Positions 45,806 through 56,853 of a DNA stretch of 64,000 nucleotides are shown here, one piece after another. The position numbers and the translations under genes were made by a program. Origin of the DNA: Bacteroides sp. (lineage in GTDB: Bacteria; Bacteroidota; Bacteroidia; Bacteroidales; Bacteroidaceae); assembly GCA_022648295.1 (NCBI GenBank), contig JALCME010000002.1:146508-210507 (forward strand), in the 5' to 3' direction. The notes under the pieces were generated by a model. That model made no database searches. It saw only the letters and a list, made by a program, of their open reading frames with translations, and was not told the DNA's origin. Each line of letters begins with the position of its first letter. Position 1 is the stretch's first letter.

Positions 45806-47149
45806 TTATTTGCATAAAGCGCATCCCTGACATTTGTTGAGTTCACCACGGAAACGTTTCTCCACTAATAAATGCAAACGCTCCTTCAATGCATCCAAAC
45901 GAATAGTGTCAATCACTTCATTGACAAACGCAAACATCAGAAGTAAACGAGCTTCATGCCTCGGTATGCCTCGTTGTTGCATATAAAACAACGCATTCTC
46001 ATCTAACTCACCAACTGTAGCCCCATGGCCACATTTCACATCGTCGGCATAGATTTCCAGCTGTGGCTGGGTATACATGTGCGCTTCACGGGTGGCACAA
46101 AGGTTACGGTTAGTCTGTTGCGAAACGGTATGCTGGGCACCCGGACGAACCAAGACGAGACCCGCAAATGCACCTACCGATTTATCATCCAAGACATATT
46201 TGAAGAGTTCATTACTTGTGCAATTAGGAACTGCATGGTCTATACTCGTATGATTATCCACATGTTGGTTTTTATCTGCAATTGCCATGCCGCAAAGATT
46301 AATCTCGGCACCTTCACCAGCCAAAAGGACTTCAGTTGTATTACGGGTAATGCCGTTATGTAAGGTCATTCCATTGAGCAGCACGTTGCTATTTGCTTCC
46401 TGCTTAACATACAAACCACTTATCCGAACAGTCTTAGTATGATTTTCTTCCAACTCATAAAAGTCAAGTACTGCATTCTCACCAACAAAGGCTTCCGTAA
46501 CCTGAGTAGCTAAAAACTTCACAGTATCCATGGCATGGTCACAAACCAAGAGACGTGCTTGTGCACCTTCTTCCATGATAATCAGCATCCGGCGGTTGAC
46601 CATAAAATCTACATCTCCACGTAGAATATTAACCAATTGGATTGTTTTTTCCACAACCACATTCTTAGGCACATAGAAAACGACACCATCTTGTACAAAG
46701 GCGGTATTGAGAGCTGTTACCCCGTCTTTCGACGTATCCGCAAGCTTTCCATAATACTTCTCCACCAGCTCGGGATGTTGCTCTGCAACTTCCCTTAAAC
46801 TACCAAAGATCACTCCTTCCGGTAAATCAGAAGAGTGCATGGCTTTATTATAGAAAGTATCGTTAACCACAAAATAAAGCGCAGTGCTCATATTAGGAAC
46901 ATCGCACTTAAACACTTCATACGGATTCACTGGTATGTCAAGACGATTCAGATTGAGCCCATAATCAGGTTCAAAGAGTTTACCAATATCCGTATATTTA
47001 TATTTTTCCTGTTTACGGGTAGGGAAGCCGAGTCTTTTGAAATCGGCAAATGCAGACGCACGCAAGGCATTCAATGCCCCGGCACTATGACTGCAAATCA
47101 TCCCTTCCGTTTCGGAGAAAAGATCAATATATTGTTGTTCTGCACCCAT
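45806..47149 (-). CDS. sufD: Fe-S assembly scaffold protein SufD
   Basis: SufD partners with SufB and SufC in the SufBC2D scaffold that builds Fe-S clusters. The 447-residue protein has the parallel beta-helix core typical of SufB/SufD (INLCGMAIADKNQHVDNHTSIDH). The conserved C-terminal GHGATVGELDENALFYMQQRG is also present. It starts 3 bp after the sufC stop and is followed by sufS. Confidence 0.96.
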   Translation of the reverse strand: MGAEQQYIDLFSETEGMICSHSAGALNALRASAFADFKRLGFPTRKQEKYKYTDIGKLFEPDYGLNLNRLDIPVNPYEVFKCDVPNMSTALYFVVNDTFYNKAMHSSDLPEGVIFGSLREVAEQHPELVEKYYGKLADTSKDGVTALNTAFVQDGVVFYVPKNVVVEKTIQLVNILRGDVDFMVNRRMLIIMEEGAQARLLVCDHAMDTVKFLATQVTEAFVGENAVLDFYELEENHTKTVRISGLYVKQEANSNVLLNGMTLHNGITRNTTEVLLAGEGAEINLCGMAIADKNQHVDNHTSIDHAVPNCTSNELFKYVLDDKSVGAFAGLVLVRPGAQHTVSQQTNRNLCATREAHMYTQPQLEIYADDVKCGHGATVGELDENALFYMQQRGIPRHEARLLLMFAFVNEVIDTIRLDALKERLHLLVEKRFRGELNKCQGCALCK

Positions 47150-47152
47150 AGC

Positions 47153-47905
47153 TTATTCTCCCAATTCTTTCTTAATCCAGTCATATCCTTTCTCTTCCAA
47201 TTCCAAAGCCAACTCCGGACCGGCTGTTTTTACAATGCGACCTTCATAGAGCACATGCACAATATCCGGTTTAATATAATCGAGCAGGCGTTGATAGTGA
47301 GTAATGACGATGCAACTATTTTCAGGGGTTTTCAGTTTATTGACCCCTTCGGCTACAATACGCAAAGCATCAATATCCAAGCCGGAGTCTGTTTCATCCA
47401 GAATGCTTAAACGAGGATCCAGCATAGCCATCTGGAAAATTTCATTCCGTTTCTTTTCACCACCGGAAAAGCCTTCATTCACCGAACGGTTTGCCAATCT
47501 ATTATCAAGGTCCACTACCGCCCGTTTCTCACGCATCAGTTTCAAAAACTCGCTTGCCGTTAAAGCCGGCATTCCTCTATACTTACGCTGTTCGTTTACA
47601 GCAGCACGCATAAAGTTCACCATACTTACACCTGGTATTTCAACGGGATACTGGAAGCTCAAGAAGATTCCTTCGTGACTGCGATCTTCCGGTGAAAGTT
47701 CCAACAAGTCCTTTCCATAGAAAGATACGCTGCCTTTTGTAACCTCATAAACCGGATTGCCGACTAATACGGCGGATAGCGTACTCTTACCCGAACCGTT
47801 AGGACCCATAATAGCATGTATCTCACCTGGTTTCACAGTCAGATTAATGCCTTTCAATATTTCTTTGCCATCTACACTGGCATGTAAATCTTTTATTTCT
47901 AACAT
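47153..47905 (-). CDS. sufC: Fe-S assembly ATPase SufC
   Basis: SufC is the ABC-type ATPase that drives conformational change in the SufBCD scaffold. The 250-residue protein carries Walker [10 protein letters not shown] (about 35-43), the signature [11 protein letters not shown], and Walker [12 protein letters not shown]. Length is standard. It is separated from sufB by 102 bp and touches sufD. Confidence 0.97.
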   Translation of the reverse strand: MLEIKDLHASVDGKEILKGINLTVKPGEIHAIMGPNGSGKSTLSAVLVGNPVYEVTKGSVSFYGKDLLELSPEDRSHEGIFLSFQYPVEIPGVSMVNFMRAAVNEQRKYRGMPALTASEFLKLMREKRAVVDLDNRLANRSVNEGFSGGEKKRNEIFQMAMLDPRLSILDETDSGLDIDALRIVAEGVNKLKTPENSCIVITHYQRLLDYIKPDIVHVLYEGRIVKTAGPELALELEEKGYDWIKKELGE

Positions 47906-48007
47906 TTTATTTTGTACATATTACAAATGACTAATCATAAATTCCATTCACTTACCACTCAGGGGATAATCCGGGAAACTTAAAGCCCTGTTCCAAAGGC
48001 ACAAAAG

Positions 48008-49462
48008 CTATCCTACACTACCCTCCAACGAAACACTCAGTAGCTTCTGGGCTTCAACGGCAAATTCCATAGGGAGTTTATTTAAGACTTCCTTGGCATA
48101 TCCATTAACGATCAAACCTACTGCATCTTCGGTTGAAATACCCCGTTGATTACAATAGAAGATCTGGTCTTCGTTGATCTTGCTTGTTGTGGCTTCGTGT
48201 TCCACAATCGCCGTCTCGTTATGAATGTCCATATAGGGGAAAGTATGCGCACCGCATTTATCGCCCAGCAGCAAAGAGTCGCACTGGCTATAATTACGTG
48301 CATTTTCAGCTTTAGGAGCCACGCGTACCAAGCCCCGGTAGGAATTTTCGCTACGTCCGGCGGAGATACCCTTGCTTACAATGGTACTACTGGTATTCTT
48401 ACCCAAGTGTATCATCTTGGTACCGGTATCGGCCTGTTGGTAGTTGTTGGTAACAGCCACGCTATAGAATTCAGCGGATGAATTATCTCCCGTAAGAATA
48501 CAAGACGGATATTTCCAGGTAATAGCAGAGCCTGTTTCCACCTGGGTCCATGAGAGTTTACTATTTACCCCCTTACAATTCCCGCGTTTCGTCACGAAAT
48601 TATAGACACCGCCCTTACCTTCGGCATCACCGGGATACCAATTCTGTACGGTACTGTATTTCACCTCTGCACGGTCATGTACCACGATCTCCACAATTGC
48701 GGCGTGAAGTTGGTTTTCATCACGCATCGGAGCTGTACAGCCTTCAAGATAAGAAACGTATGAATCATCATCCGCCACAATAAGCGTCCGTTCGAACTGC
48801 CCTGTATTACGGGCGTTAATACGGAAATAAGTGGATAACTCCATCGGGCAACGCACGCCTTTAGGTATATAGACAAACGATCCGTCAGAAAAGACAGCCG
48901 AATTAAGTGATGCAAAATAATTATCACGGTAACCAACTACGGAGCCCAGGTATTTCTGTACCAAATCGGGATGCTCACGTACAGCCTCGCTAATGGAGCA
49001 AAAGATAATTCCCTTCTCCATCAAAGAGTCTTTAAAGGTTGTCTTAACCGAGACAGAGTCCATAACTGCGTCCACAGCCATTCCGCTGAGGGCTAATTGC
49101 TCTTCAAGGGGAATGCCAAGCTTATTAAACGTTTTAAGTAATTCAGGATCTACTTCATCCAAGCTCTTAGGTCCTTCTTTCTTCTTTGTAGGATCGGCAT
49201 AATACGAAATAGCCTGATAGTCTATTTCCGGAATACGAAGATGTGCCCAAGTAGGCATCTTCATCGTCAGCCAATGTTCATAAGCCTTCAAGCGGAACTC
49301 CAAAAGCCACTCGGGCTCATTTTTCTTTGCAGAAATAAGTCGTACCACATCTTCATTCAGTCCACGCTCAATGACTTCTGTGTCTACATCGGTCGTAAAA
49401 CCATACTTATACTTTTCCTGAGTGAGTTCCTTTACATATTTATTAGGTTCTTCTGATTGCAT
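48008..49462 (-). CDS. sufB: Fe-S assembly scaffold protein SufB
   Basis: SufB is the main scaffold subunit on which the nascent Fe-S cluster is assembled. The 484-residue protein has the SufB beta-helix core with [21 protein letters not shown] and the C-terminal [14 protein letters not shown]. Length matches the family. Its ATG overlaps the stop of cvpA (TAATG at 49460-49464), so it is translationally coupled to the upstream operon. Confidence 0.97.
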   Translation of the reverse strand: MQSEEPNKYVKELTQEKYKYGFTTDVDTEVIERGLNEDVVRLISAKKNEPEWLLEFRLKAYEHWLTMKMPTWAHLRIPEIDYQAISYYADPTKKKEGPKSLDEVDPELLKTFNKLGIPLEEQLALSGMAVDAVMDSVSVKTTFKDSLMEKGIIFCSISEAVREHPDLVQKYLGSVVGYRDNYFASLNSAVFSDGSFVYIPKGVRCPMELSTYFRINARNTGQFERTLIVADDDSYVSYLEGCTAPMRDENQLHAAIVEIVVHDRAEVKYSTVQNWYPGDAEGKGGVYNFVTKRGNCKGVNSKLSWTQVETGSAITWKYPSCILTGDNSSAEFYSVAVTNNYQQADTGTKMIHLGKNTSSTIVSKGISAGRSENSYRGLVRVAPKAENARNYSQCDSLLLGDKCGAHTFPYMDIHNETAIVEHEATTSKINEDQIFYCNQRGISTEDAVGLIVNGYAKEVLNKLPMEFAVEAQKLLSVSLEGSVG

Positions 49463-49959
49463 TATTTATTAAATATATAGTGTTCAGTAATATGTTTCGC
49501 CGCCGGAAAAACAATCCCGGCCAACTTCCCTATCGGATAATATAACACAGATTCCTCCTTCTTTGTTTTACTAATCATCTTATTACCCGAATCCACAAAT
49601 TCAATGACACAAATGACCAGACTGGCAAGCAGGAGGTACTTTAAAGCTCCAAGCCCTGCTCCCAACAGACGATTGAGCCAGCCCAAAGAGACGACCTCCA
49701 TCATCTTAGTAAGGAGAGATGCTACAATAGTAAAAAGCAAAGGCACCGCAATCCAGATAACTATAAATGCCAATACCTGTGCCACGTTCATGGAGTGAGT
49801 TATCGTAGGACAAAGCTTATCTGCCAGTGAAGCATATAAAGCCCTTGCTGCCAATAATCCGATAATGAGTCCAAGAATGGAGGCCAGCTGTTTAATGAAG
49901 CCCTTCATAAAACCTACAACTGCCCCTATTCCAAATATAATCAAAATAATAAAGTCCAT
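49462..49959 (-). CDS. CvpA-family membrane protein
   Basis: The protein has four hydrophobic helices and the CvpA-family start [21 protein letters not shown]. CvpA was named for colicin V production and affects envelope homeostasis and bile/stress tolerance in enterobacteria; its biochemical role is unclear. I choose the Met at 49959 (165 aa); a frame extends to 49980 (172 aa). The gene overlaps sufB by one base and follows infB after a gap rich in TTGTCAAT elements. Confidence 0.85.
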   Translation of the reverse strand: MDFIILIIFGIGAVVGFMKGFIKQLASILGLIIGLLAARALYASLADKLCPTITHSMNVAQVLAFIVIWIAVPLLFTIVASLLTKMMEVVSLGWLNRLLGAGLGALKYLLLASLVICVIEFVDSGNKMISKTKKEESVLYYPIGKLAGIVFPAAKHITEHYIFNK

Positions 49960-49986
49960 AACACCATCGTATACATACAAAAAAAC

Positions 49987-50091
49987 AATTGACGGCCAAT
50001 AATTGACAACCCTTGTGTTTTATCAATCATCGACTGTCAATTGTCAATGCGCCTTTATTTATCGATAATTGTCAATCTATAATTGTCAATT
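49987..50091. repeat. Cluster of TTGTCAAT / ATTGACA elements
   Basis: Between infB and cvpA, AATTGAC occurs at 49987 and 50001. The opposite orientation, TGTCAAT, occurs at 50035, 50042, 50070 and 50083. Both orientations are present, so the RNA can fold into several alternative hairpins. There is no clean U-run, so a simple terminator is not evident. The function is unknown. Confidence 0.7.
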
Positions 50092-50100
50092 ACCCTTCTA

Positions 50101-53100
50101 TTATAAAGTTTGTTTTACTTCTACTTCTTCGTAAGACTCAATAATATCATTTACCTGAATATCATTGCAGCCCGTCAAGCTGATACCACACTCAAAGTTA
50201 GTACCTACTTCCTTCACATCGTCTTTGAAACGTTTCAATGCATTGATGCTTCCCGTATAAACCACAATACCATCGCGGATAAGACGGGCTTTATCACTAC
50301 GTCTCACTTTTCCGGTCTTAACCATAGCACCGGCAACCAGACCTACCTTGGTGATGTTAAAGACTTCACGAACTTCTATGGTAGCTGTTATTTGTTCCTT
50401 CAATTGCGGAGCCAACATACCTTCCATTGCAGACTTCACTTCTTCAATGGCATCATAGATAATTGAGTATTTACGAATATCAACACCTTCTTGCTCAGCT
50501 AATCTGCCTGCTGCACCTGAAGGACGTACCTGGAAACCAATAATAATGGCATTAGAAGCGGCAGCCAGCGAAACATCGGATTCGGATATCTGTCCAACCC
50601 CTTTGTGAATGACATTCACCTGCACCTGCTCGGTTGACAGTTTGATCAACGAATCGCTCAAAGCCTCAACAGAACCGTCCACATCTCCCTTGACAATCAC
50701 ATTCAGTTCATGGAAATCACCAAGTGCCAGACGACGTCCCACCTCATCCAAAGTCAACATCTTCTGCGTACGTAGTCCTTGTTCACGTTGCAACTGTTCG
50801 CGCTTATTCGCAATATCACGGGCTTCCTGTTCGGTATCAATCACATGGAAAGTATCGCCTGCAGCAGGAGCACCACTCAGCCCCAGAATAAGCACCGGTT
50901 CCGATGGTCCGGCTTCATCCATACGCTGATTGCGCTCATTGAACATCGCTTTTACTCTTCCGTATGACGTTCCGGCCAAAACAATATCGCCCATGTGAAG
51001 CGTACCGTTGGAAACCAACATCGTTGCCACATAGCCACGACCTCTGTCCAGAGACGATTCAATAATAGAACCGGTTGCTTTACGATCCGGGTTAGCTTTC
51101 AAATCAAGCATCTCCGCCTCAAGCAACACTTTCTCCAACAGTTCGTGGACACCAACGCCTTTCTTTGCAGAAATATCTTGTGACTGGTATTTTCCTCCCC
51201 ATTCTTCAACGAGGTAGTTCATTCCTGCCAATTCCTCTTTTATCTTATCGGGATTAGCCCCCGGTTTATCTATTTTATTGATGGCAAACACAATAGGTAC
51301 ACCTGCCGCCATAGCATGATTGATAGCTTCTTTAGTTTGAGGCATCACATCGTCGTCTGCCGCAACAATAATGATAACAACGTCCGTAACCTTGGCTCCA
51401 CGTGCACGCATAGCGGTAAATGCCTCATGGCCCGGAGTATCAAGGAAGGTGATTCGACGACCATCGGACAACTTAACGTTGTATGCTCCGATGTGCTGTG
51501 TAATACCACCGGCTTCACCGGCAATCACATTCGCCTTACGAATATAGTCGAGCAAGGATGTTTTACCGTGGTCTACATGTCCCATAACAGTCACAATAGG
51601 TGCACGAGGCTGCAAATCATCTTCTGCATCTTCTTCCTCAACAACTGCCTGCGCAACTTCTGCGCTGACGTATTCTGTTTTAAAGCCAAATTCTTCAGCA
51701 ACCAGATTGATAGTTTCCGCATCCAAACGTTGATTGATAGAGACCATGATCCCCACACTCATACAGGTTGCAATGACTTGCGTAACGGAAATATCCATCA
51801 TGTTAGCCAGCTCATTAGCGGTTACAAACTCCGTTAATTTAAGTATCTTGCTCTTTGCCAGCTCTTGATCTGCCATTTCATGCTGGCGGCTGGAAGCCAT
51901 ATCTCTTTTTTCCTTGCGGTATTTAGCAGTTTTATTTTTTCCTTTCGAGGTCAGTCGGGCCAACGTTTCCTTAACCTGCTTAGCCACATCTTCTTCGCTT
52001 ACCTCTTGTTTGATAACAGGTCTCCTGATACGGTCACCACCACGGCCTTTGTTTCTATTGCCGCCCTGGTTATTATTGTTTCCCTGATTGTTATTCCCTT
52101 GATTATTATTTCCTCTGAAATTATTGTCATTACGTTGGAAATTAGAAGCATTATTTATATCAACTTTTTCTTTATTAATACGATTACGCTTCTTCTTAAC
52201 CTCACCGTGTTCAAACGGTTGTCTTTCTTTCTCTTTGTCTTTACCTGCCACATTTGGCTTGTTATCATCCCGCCGAATCTCTTTGATGATAGCTTCCTTC
52301 ATCTGTTTCTTCTGATCTTGACGAAGTTTCTCCTTCTCCTCACGCTCCTTACGTTTTTCCTCTTTGGTCTTCTTCTTGGGACGTGTTGACTGGTTCAACG
52401 TAGCTAAATCTATTTGCCCTATAATGTTGATTTTAGAGACAAATTCTGTCTTGTGCAACGTAAAAATTCCATCTGCCCCTTCTGCTCCTTCCTCATTCTT
52501 ATCAACGCTTTTCTTATCAGAAAAGTGCTCTTTTGCTTTTTGTGGTACTTCTTCTTTTTGCGGCGCTACCATTTCTTCTTTTTTATTCTCCGTTTCTTCT
52601 TCTGCTACTATTGGAGTTCTAGGTTCCTCCACAGGGGCAACCTCTATTTTTTCTTCAACGATAGGAGCCGTATCCAACACTTCCTTAGGTTTTTCTTCCA
52701 CCACAATGTCCACTGGCAACACCTCTTCTTGAATTACTTTCTCTTCCTCTTTAGGCTCTTCCACTTCAGAAACTTGTTTTTCTATAACAGGTTTTCTATT
52801 TAACTTTTCCAAATCTATTTTTCCGACAGGTTTAAACTTAGGACGTGCTTCGTCAGGAATGACTGTTTTAATCATCTCCTCAGTCTTAGGCTTTTCCACT
52901 ACTTCCCGTTCATAGCCATCAATAGCAACCGATACTTTATTTCGGTCTTTATTCTGACGTTCTTGAATGAAACGTTCTGATTCAAGTCTAAGATTCTTAT
53001 CTGTACTAAACTCCTTCACGAGCAAAGCATATTGTTCCTCGGAAATCTTCGTGCTTGGATTCGCCTCAACGGTAAAACCTTTCTTCTGCAAGAATTCAAC

Positions 53101-53157
53101 CACGGTTGAGATTCCTACATTCAAGTCTCTTGTTACTTTGTTTAACCTTATCGCCAT
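50101..53157 (-). CDS. infB: Translation initiation factor IF-2
   Basis: IF-2 is the GTPase that brings fMet-tRNA to the 30S subunit and promotes 50S joining. The 1018-residue protein has an N-terminal IF2_N helix and then about 380 residues of charged low-complexity sequence. The latter includes an Asn/Gly-rich run near 345-370. The G domain follows: [17 protein letters not shown] and NKIDKP. Domains II-IV complete it, ending EEVEVKQTL. The long N-terminus is usual in Bacteroidetes. It lies 62 bp after nusA in the rimP operon. Confidence 0.97.
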   Translation of the reverse strand: MAIRLNKVTRDLNVGISTVVEFLQKKGFTVEANPSTKISEEQYALLVKEFSTDKNLRLESERFIQERQNKDRNKVSVAIDGYEREVVEKPKTEEMIKTVIPDEARPKFKPVGKIDLEKLNRKPVIEKQVSEVEEPKEEEKVIQEEVLPVDIVVEEKPKEVLDTAPIVEEKIEVAPVEEPRTPIVAEEETENKKEEMVAPQKEEVPQKAKEHFSDKKSVDKNEEGAEGADGIFTLHKTEFVSKINIIGQIDLATLNQSTRPKKKTKEEKRKEREEKEKLRQDQKKQMKEAIIKEIRRDDNKPNVAGKDKEKERQPFEHGEVKKKRNRINKEKVDINNASNFQRNDNNFRGNNNQGNNNQGNNNNQGGNRNKGRGGDRIRRPVIKQEVSEEDVAKQVKETLARLTSKGKNKTAKYRKEKRDMASSRQHEMADQELAKSKILKLTEFVTANELANMMDISVTQVIATCMSVGIMVSINQRLDAETINLVAEEFGFKTEYVSAEVAQAVVEEEDAEDDLQPRAPIVTVMGHVDHGKTSLLDYIRKANVIAGEAGGITQHIGAYNVKLSDGRRITFLDTPGHEAFTAMRARGAKVTDVVIIIVAADDDVMPQTKEAINHAMAAGVPIVFAINKIDKPGANPDKIKEELAGMNYLVEEWGGKYQSQDISAKKGVGVHELLEKVLLEAEMLDLKANPDRKATGSIIESSLDRGRGYVATMLVSNGTLHMGDIVLAGTSYGRVKAMFNERNQRMDEAGPSEPVLILGLSGAPAAGDTFHVIDTEQEARDIANKREQLQREQGLRTQKMLTLDEVGRRLALGDFHELNVIVKGDVDGSVEALSDSLIKLSTEQVQVNVIHKGVGQISESDVSLAAASNAIIIGFQVRPSGAAGRLAEQEGVDIRKYSIIYDAIEEVKSAMEGMLAPQLKEQITATIEVREVFNITKVGLVAGAMVKTGKVRRSDKARLIRDGIVVYTGSINALKRFKDDVKEVGTNFECGISLTGCNDIQVNDIIESYEEVEVKQTL

Positions 53158-53219
53158 ACTTAAATTTTAATGAATAAAGTGGAGAGAGAAAATAGTACAA
53201 ATCAGATGAATATTAAAAC

Positions 53220-54491
53220 TTATTCATTCGTACTTTCTTCTTCAAACTCCGATTTTAAAATACGCAATACCTCGTCTACCGTTCCTTCCTCCAAATCAGC
53301 CTTTTCAATCAACATCTCACGCGGTGCACTCAGTACTGCCTTTGCAGTATCAATCCCAATTGCTTTAATGGAATCAATTACCCAGCCATCAATTTCATCT
53401 CTAAATTCATCCAAGTAAATATCTTCATCTTCAACAGCTTCGTCCAATTCGCGAAATACGTCAATGGTATATTCCGTCAGCATACTGGCAAGTTTGATAT
53501 TTAGTCCTCCCTTACCAATAGCAAGAGAAACTTCTTCCGGTTTTAAAAAGACTTCCGCCTTGTGATCTTCTTCATTCAAACGAATGGAAGAGATCTTTGC
53601 CGGACTTAAAGAACGTTGAATAAACAACTGGATGTTTGACGTATAATTAATCACATCAATATTTTCATTGCGTAGTTCACGAACAATGCCATGAATACGG
53701 CTTCCCTTTACACCAACACAGGCTCCTACGGGGTCTACGCGGTCATCATAAGATTCAACGGCTATCTTTGCACGCTCACCGGGGATGCGGGCTATTTTCT
53801 TAATGGTAATCAAGCCGTCATTTATTTCCGGTACTTCCATTTCGAACAAGCGTTGCAGGAAAACCGGCGATGTACGCGACAGAATAATTTTAGGATTATT
53901 ATTCTTATTATCCACTCGTGCAACTACGGCCCGCACCGTTTCTCCCTTACGATAGAAGTCACTGGGAATTTGTTCGGTTTTAGGCAAAAGCAATTCATTT
54001 CCTTCATCGTCCAGAAGCAGCATCTCTTTCTTCCAGATTTGATAAACCTCTGCATTGATAATAGTACCTACTCTATCGATATACTTATTATAAATGCTAT
54101 CCTTTTCCAGCTCCAATATCTTAGAAGCCAATGTTTGCCGTAAATTCAAGATGGCCCGACGCCCAAACTTAGCGAAGTTCACTTCGTCCGCAACCTCTTC
54201 TCCTACTTCATAAGAAGCATCTATCTTCTGTGCTTCGCTTAAAGAGATTTGCATATTGGGATTAGTCAGATCTTCATCCGCCACAACTTCACGATTACGC
54301 CATATTTCGAAATCCCCTTTGTCGGGATTCACAATCACATCATAATTTTCATCGGTGCCAAACATTTTCGCAATAACGCTACGAAACGACTCCTCGAGTA
54401 CACTGACCATCGTCGTTCTATCGATATTTTTCAGTTCCTTAAACTCCGAAAACGTATCTACCAAGCTGATAGTTTCTTCTTTCTTGGCCAT
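53220..54491 (-). CDS. nusA: Transcription termination/antitermination factor NusA
   Basis: NusA binds RNA polymerase and modulates pausing, termination and antitermination. The 423-residue protein has the N-terminal polymerase-binding domain (DTFSEFKELKNIDRTTMVSVLEE), an S1 domain around 135-205, and two KH domains. The KH motifs are GVKGSRIHGIVREL and AIGKGGLNIKLA. The C-terminal acidic repeats of proteobacterial NusA are missing. It starts 2 bp after the rimP stop. Confidence 0.96.
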   Translation of the reverse strand: MAKKEETISLVDTFSEFKELKNIDRTTMVSVLEESFRSVIAKMFGTDENYDVIVNPDKGDFEIWRNREVVADEDLTNPNMQISLSEAQKIDASYEVGEEVADEVNFAKFGRRAILNLRQTLASKILELEKDSIYNKYIDRVGTIINAEVYQIWKKEMLLLDDEGNELLLPKTEQIPSDFYRKGETVRAVVARVDNKNNNPKIILSRTSPVFLQRLFEMEVPEINDGLITIKKIARIPGERAKIAVESYDDRVDPVGACVGVKGSRIHGIVRELRNENIDVINYTSNIQLFIQRSLSPAKISSIRLNEEDHKAEVFLKPEEVSLAIGKGGLNIKLASMLTEYTIDVFRELDEAVEDEDIYLDEFRDEIDGWVIDSIKAIGIDTAKAVLSAPREMLIEKADLEEGTVDEVLRILKSEFEEESTNE

Positions 54492-54493
54492 AA

Positions 54494-54961
54494 TTATTTA
54501 AAGCTGATTAAGTATTTAGTATATTTTATTTCATCGTATGTAAAAGCGTTATCTTCCTCCACCAGTTTGGGACGTTTAGCTCCTTCGGGTTTCACTTTTT
54601 TATTAACAGTTACCACAAAGCCCGTTTCATTTGCTTCTTTCAACGTTCCACAAACTTTAGCGCCTTCATTTGTCAAGACTTCCACTTCTTCTCCAACATG
54701 AATATAGTATTGTTGTAGTACCTTAAAAGGTTGTCCTATGCCAGCGGAGCCCACTTCCAATTCATAATCTTCCTTCTCTCGATTCAGCTTAGACTCGATG
54801 TAACGGCTGAGCTCAACGCAATCTTCTATCCAAACGCCTTCCTTATGGTCTATTTCAACCGCAATTTTATTATCAGGGCTAATAGTAACTTCCACTAAAA
54901 AGTAGTCTTTTTCTTCCAGCCATTCGTTAACAATCTGGCAAACTGTTTTTTTCTCTATCAT
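54494..54961 (-). CDS. rimP: Ribosome maturation factor RimP
   Basis: RimP assists late maturation of the 30S subunit. The 155-residue protein has the RimP alpha/beta N-terminal domain (NKIAVEIDHKEGVWIEDCVELSRYIE and the VGSAGIGQPF motif) and a C-terminal SH3-like domain. Length is typical. It is the first gene of the rimP-nusA-infB-cvpA-suf block and has a good promoter at 55032-55062. Confidence 0.94.
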   Translation of the reverse strand: MIEKKTVCQIVNEWLEEKDYFLVEVTISPDNKIAVEIDHKEGVWIEDCVELSRYIESKLNREKEDYELEVGSAGIGQPFKVLQQYYIHVGEEVEVLTNEGAKVCGTLKEANETGFVVTVNKKVKPEGAKRPKLVEEDNAFTYDEIKYTKYLISFK

Positions 54962-55031
54962 TGATTAGCTATATAAGAACAAAAAAAGGAGCCTAATCGC
55001 CCCTCCACCTTTCATTCACTCACTGCGCGTG

Positions 55032-55062
55032 CAAAGATACAAATAATCTGTTCTACTACAAA
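55032..55062 (-). promoter_or_regulatory. Promoter of the rimP-nusA-infB operon
   Basis: Read on the - strand, TTTG (55059-55062), a 19-bp spacer and TATCTTTG (55032-55039) are a perfect Bacteroides promoter. Transcription should begin near 55025, about 64 nt before the rimP start. Confidence 0.85.
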
Positions 55063-55194
55063 ATATTAAAGGAAAAAAGAATTATTTAACGCAATAGAAG
55101 CGGGGAAGTAATGCCAATGACTTACACATGGCTACCCCGCTACCTGTCACAATATCTCCGCCACTCTTGTCCTTTAACTATGGGGAAACCGAAG

Positions 55195-55310
55195 ATATAA
55201 ACCCTGAACGTGGGAGATATAGATGGAACGCGCTGGAGATATAGATGCAGCAGATTGGACATATAGATGCAACGCGTCAGAGATATAGAAGCAACAAGAC
55301 AGATACGTAG
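55195..55310 (+). repeat. 22-bp tandem repeat array B (ATATAG family)
   Basis: ATATAA at 55195, ATATAG at 55217, 55239, 55261 and 55283, and ACGTAG at 55305 are each exactly 22 bp apart. Units share a core like gagATATAGATGCAaCgcg. The unit at 55261 closely matches units in array A (18352-18467); both contain ATATAGATGCA. The array lies between divergent genes (rimP and a small membrane protein). A 22-bp period excludes a protein repeat. Confidence 0.85.
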
Positions 55311-55403
55311 ACGGGGATTTACAGGGAACGGGATTCGGATGACCCTGCGCCCGCAGCCTAACGAAGTGTTTTCTATTCAACAGGCATTATAAGTTGCAAA
55401 AGA

Positions 55404-55436
55404 ATTGCCGCACCTCGCATTTATTCATTACCTTTG
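55404..55436 (+). promoter_or_regulatory. Promoter of the small membrane protein gene
   Basis: ATTG at 55404-55407, a 21-bp spacer and TACCTTTG at 55429-55436 match the Bacteroides consensus with one -33 mismatch. Transcription would begin near 55443, only about 17 nt before the ATG at 55460. Confidence 0.7.
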
Positions 55437-55459
55437 TACTATTCTATAAATTTGTTTTT

Positions 55460-55864
55460 ATGCCACACCATCTGAATACCAATAAACAGTTTATGCTAGG
55501 CAATGGCATCTTGGCTTTTGCCGTAATCTTCGTTGTCGTCATATTTGTATATATGAGTCTGCGCCTGCAACAAGAGAAGGCGGCCAAGCGGAACTTTATA
55601 GAATTATACACCATTTCTCTGACGAAGGGCTTTAGTGGGGATTCCATATCCTTGCTCATCAACGATAGCGTCTTGACCAATCAAACAATAACCAAAGAGC
55701 CTTTCAATCTGGAAGTAAAGCGCTTTGCCGAACATAGCACTTTGATGATTGTAGATAACAAAACAGAAAAGCTATCCTTATTCGAACTCAGCGAAAACGG
55801 CGGAACTTACCAATATGAAAAAGAAAACGGAGAGGTAAGGCAATTGCCGCAATCCTCCAGATAA
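55460..55864 (+). CDS. Small single-TM membrane protein of unknown function
   Basis: From the ATG at 55460 the protein is 134 aa. It has a short N-terminal cytoplasmic segment, one transmembrane helix (about residues 16-36, ILAFAVIFVVVIFVYM) and a mainly beta extracytoplasmic domain ending QLPQSSR. No family is recognised. An upstream in-frame ATG at 55394 is unlikely because the promoter's -7 box lies inside that extension. Confidence 0.7.
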   Translation: MPHHLNTNKQFMLGNGILAFAVIFVVVIFVYMSLRLQQEKAAKRNFIELYTISLTKGFSGDSISLLINDSVLTNQTITKEPFNLEVKRFAEHSTLMIVDNKTEKLSLFELSENGGTYQYEKENGEVRQLPQSSR

Positions 55865-55890
55865 AAGGAGAGCGGTTTCATTGCATTCAC

Positions 55891-56589
55891 CTAAATGCTG
55901 ATGCTATAGCTTTTTAATTCCTCCCGTAATTCCTTCCCCTTGCACTCGGTCAATGAATCGAGAAATTGCCAGAACTTTTCTCCATGATTCATTTCACGGG
56001 TATGTGCCAGTTCGTGTAACAGGACATAATCAATCAGGTGGAGTGGAAGTAGCATCATGTAGCATGACAGATTAATACTACGGCTGCCTGAACAGCTTCC
56101 CCATCTCCCCTTACTCGAATTAATCTTTACGCTCTGATAAGAAAGACCATGTATCAAAGCAAGTTCATTCAGACGGATCGGAAGAATCAGCTTGGCATTA
56201 CGCCGCAGGGCCTGCTCAATCACTTTACGTAGCCAGGTTTGCAAGTTCTCATCTTTAAAATCAGTATCCGGAGGACAGACTATTTGCATTCTTCCATCAC
56301 CAGAATGGGCTAAGAACTGTTTACCTGTTCCACTAATAAGACTCAGCTTAAAGAACTCCGCCTCGATACGATAGTTCAGATCTATCAAAGGACGGATTTG
56401 TTTTTGCTTGGCTAAGAGCAATCGATGACGCAGCGTATGAACAACATTTTTCACTTCATCCATAGTTGTCCCGCAGGGAACGGTTACATAGATAGCATCC
56501 CCCCGTGTATGAAAAGTGAGCCTCCGCGCTCTGACATTCTCCTTAATCAGTATACAACCGAGTTCTTCGTCAATCAGTCTTTCAAGCAT
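55891..56589 (-). CDS. YgjP/SprT-type zinc metallopeptidase-like protein
   Basis: The 232-residue protein matches the YgjP-like metallopeptidase family. It has an N-terminal beta region (RARRLTFHTRGDAIYVTVP). The middle contains SSKGRWGSCS, a hallmark of the family. The zinc motif HELAH at 192-196 is followed by H202 (HExxH-x5-H). Members resemble SprT proteases but substrates are unknown. No signal peptide is seen, so it is probably cytoplasmic. Confidence 0.88.
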   Translation of the reverse strand: MLERLIDEELGCILIKENVRARRLTFHTRGDAIYVTVPCGTTMDEVKNVVHTLRHRLLLAKQKQIRPLIDLNYRIEAEFFKLSLISGTGKQFLAHSGDGRMQIVCPPDTDFKDENLQTWLRKVIEQALRRNAKLILPIRLNELALIHGLSYQSVKINSSKGRWGSCSGSRSINLSCYMMLLPLHLIDYVLLHELAHTREMNHGEKFWQFLDSLTECKGKELREELKSYSISI

Positions 56590-56853
56590 AAACTAAATTA
56601 TATGACAGCAAAAGAACAAATTATCTGCTGAACAAACAAACGAACATGACTTAAAACGAACATAATGTCCGGAAATGAACACTTCGCATCCAGATAATAG
56701 CCTAAAAACAAGCGGTTTAGCATACTGGCACAGAACTTGACTTTATTGTTATCAAAAAAATAAATATAGCAATACGCCAGAGGGATGCAACTTTTTGAAC
56801 GCATCTCACGTCTAATTAATAAACAGCTATTAATAATCAATCGGATAAGAATT

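Noticed and set aside
51865..52389. 174-codon + strand frame opposite infB
   Set aside because: Its Phe/Leu/Ile-rich sequence is the complement of the charged low-complexity region of IF-2, which explains the open frame.
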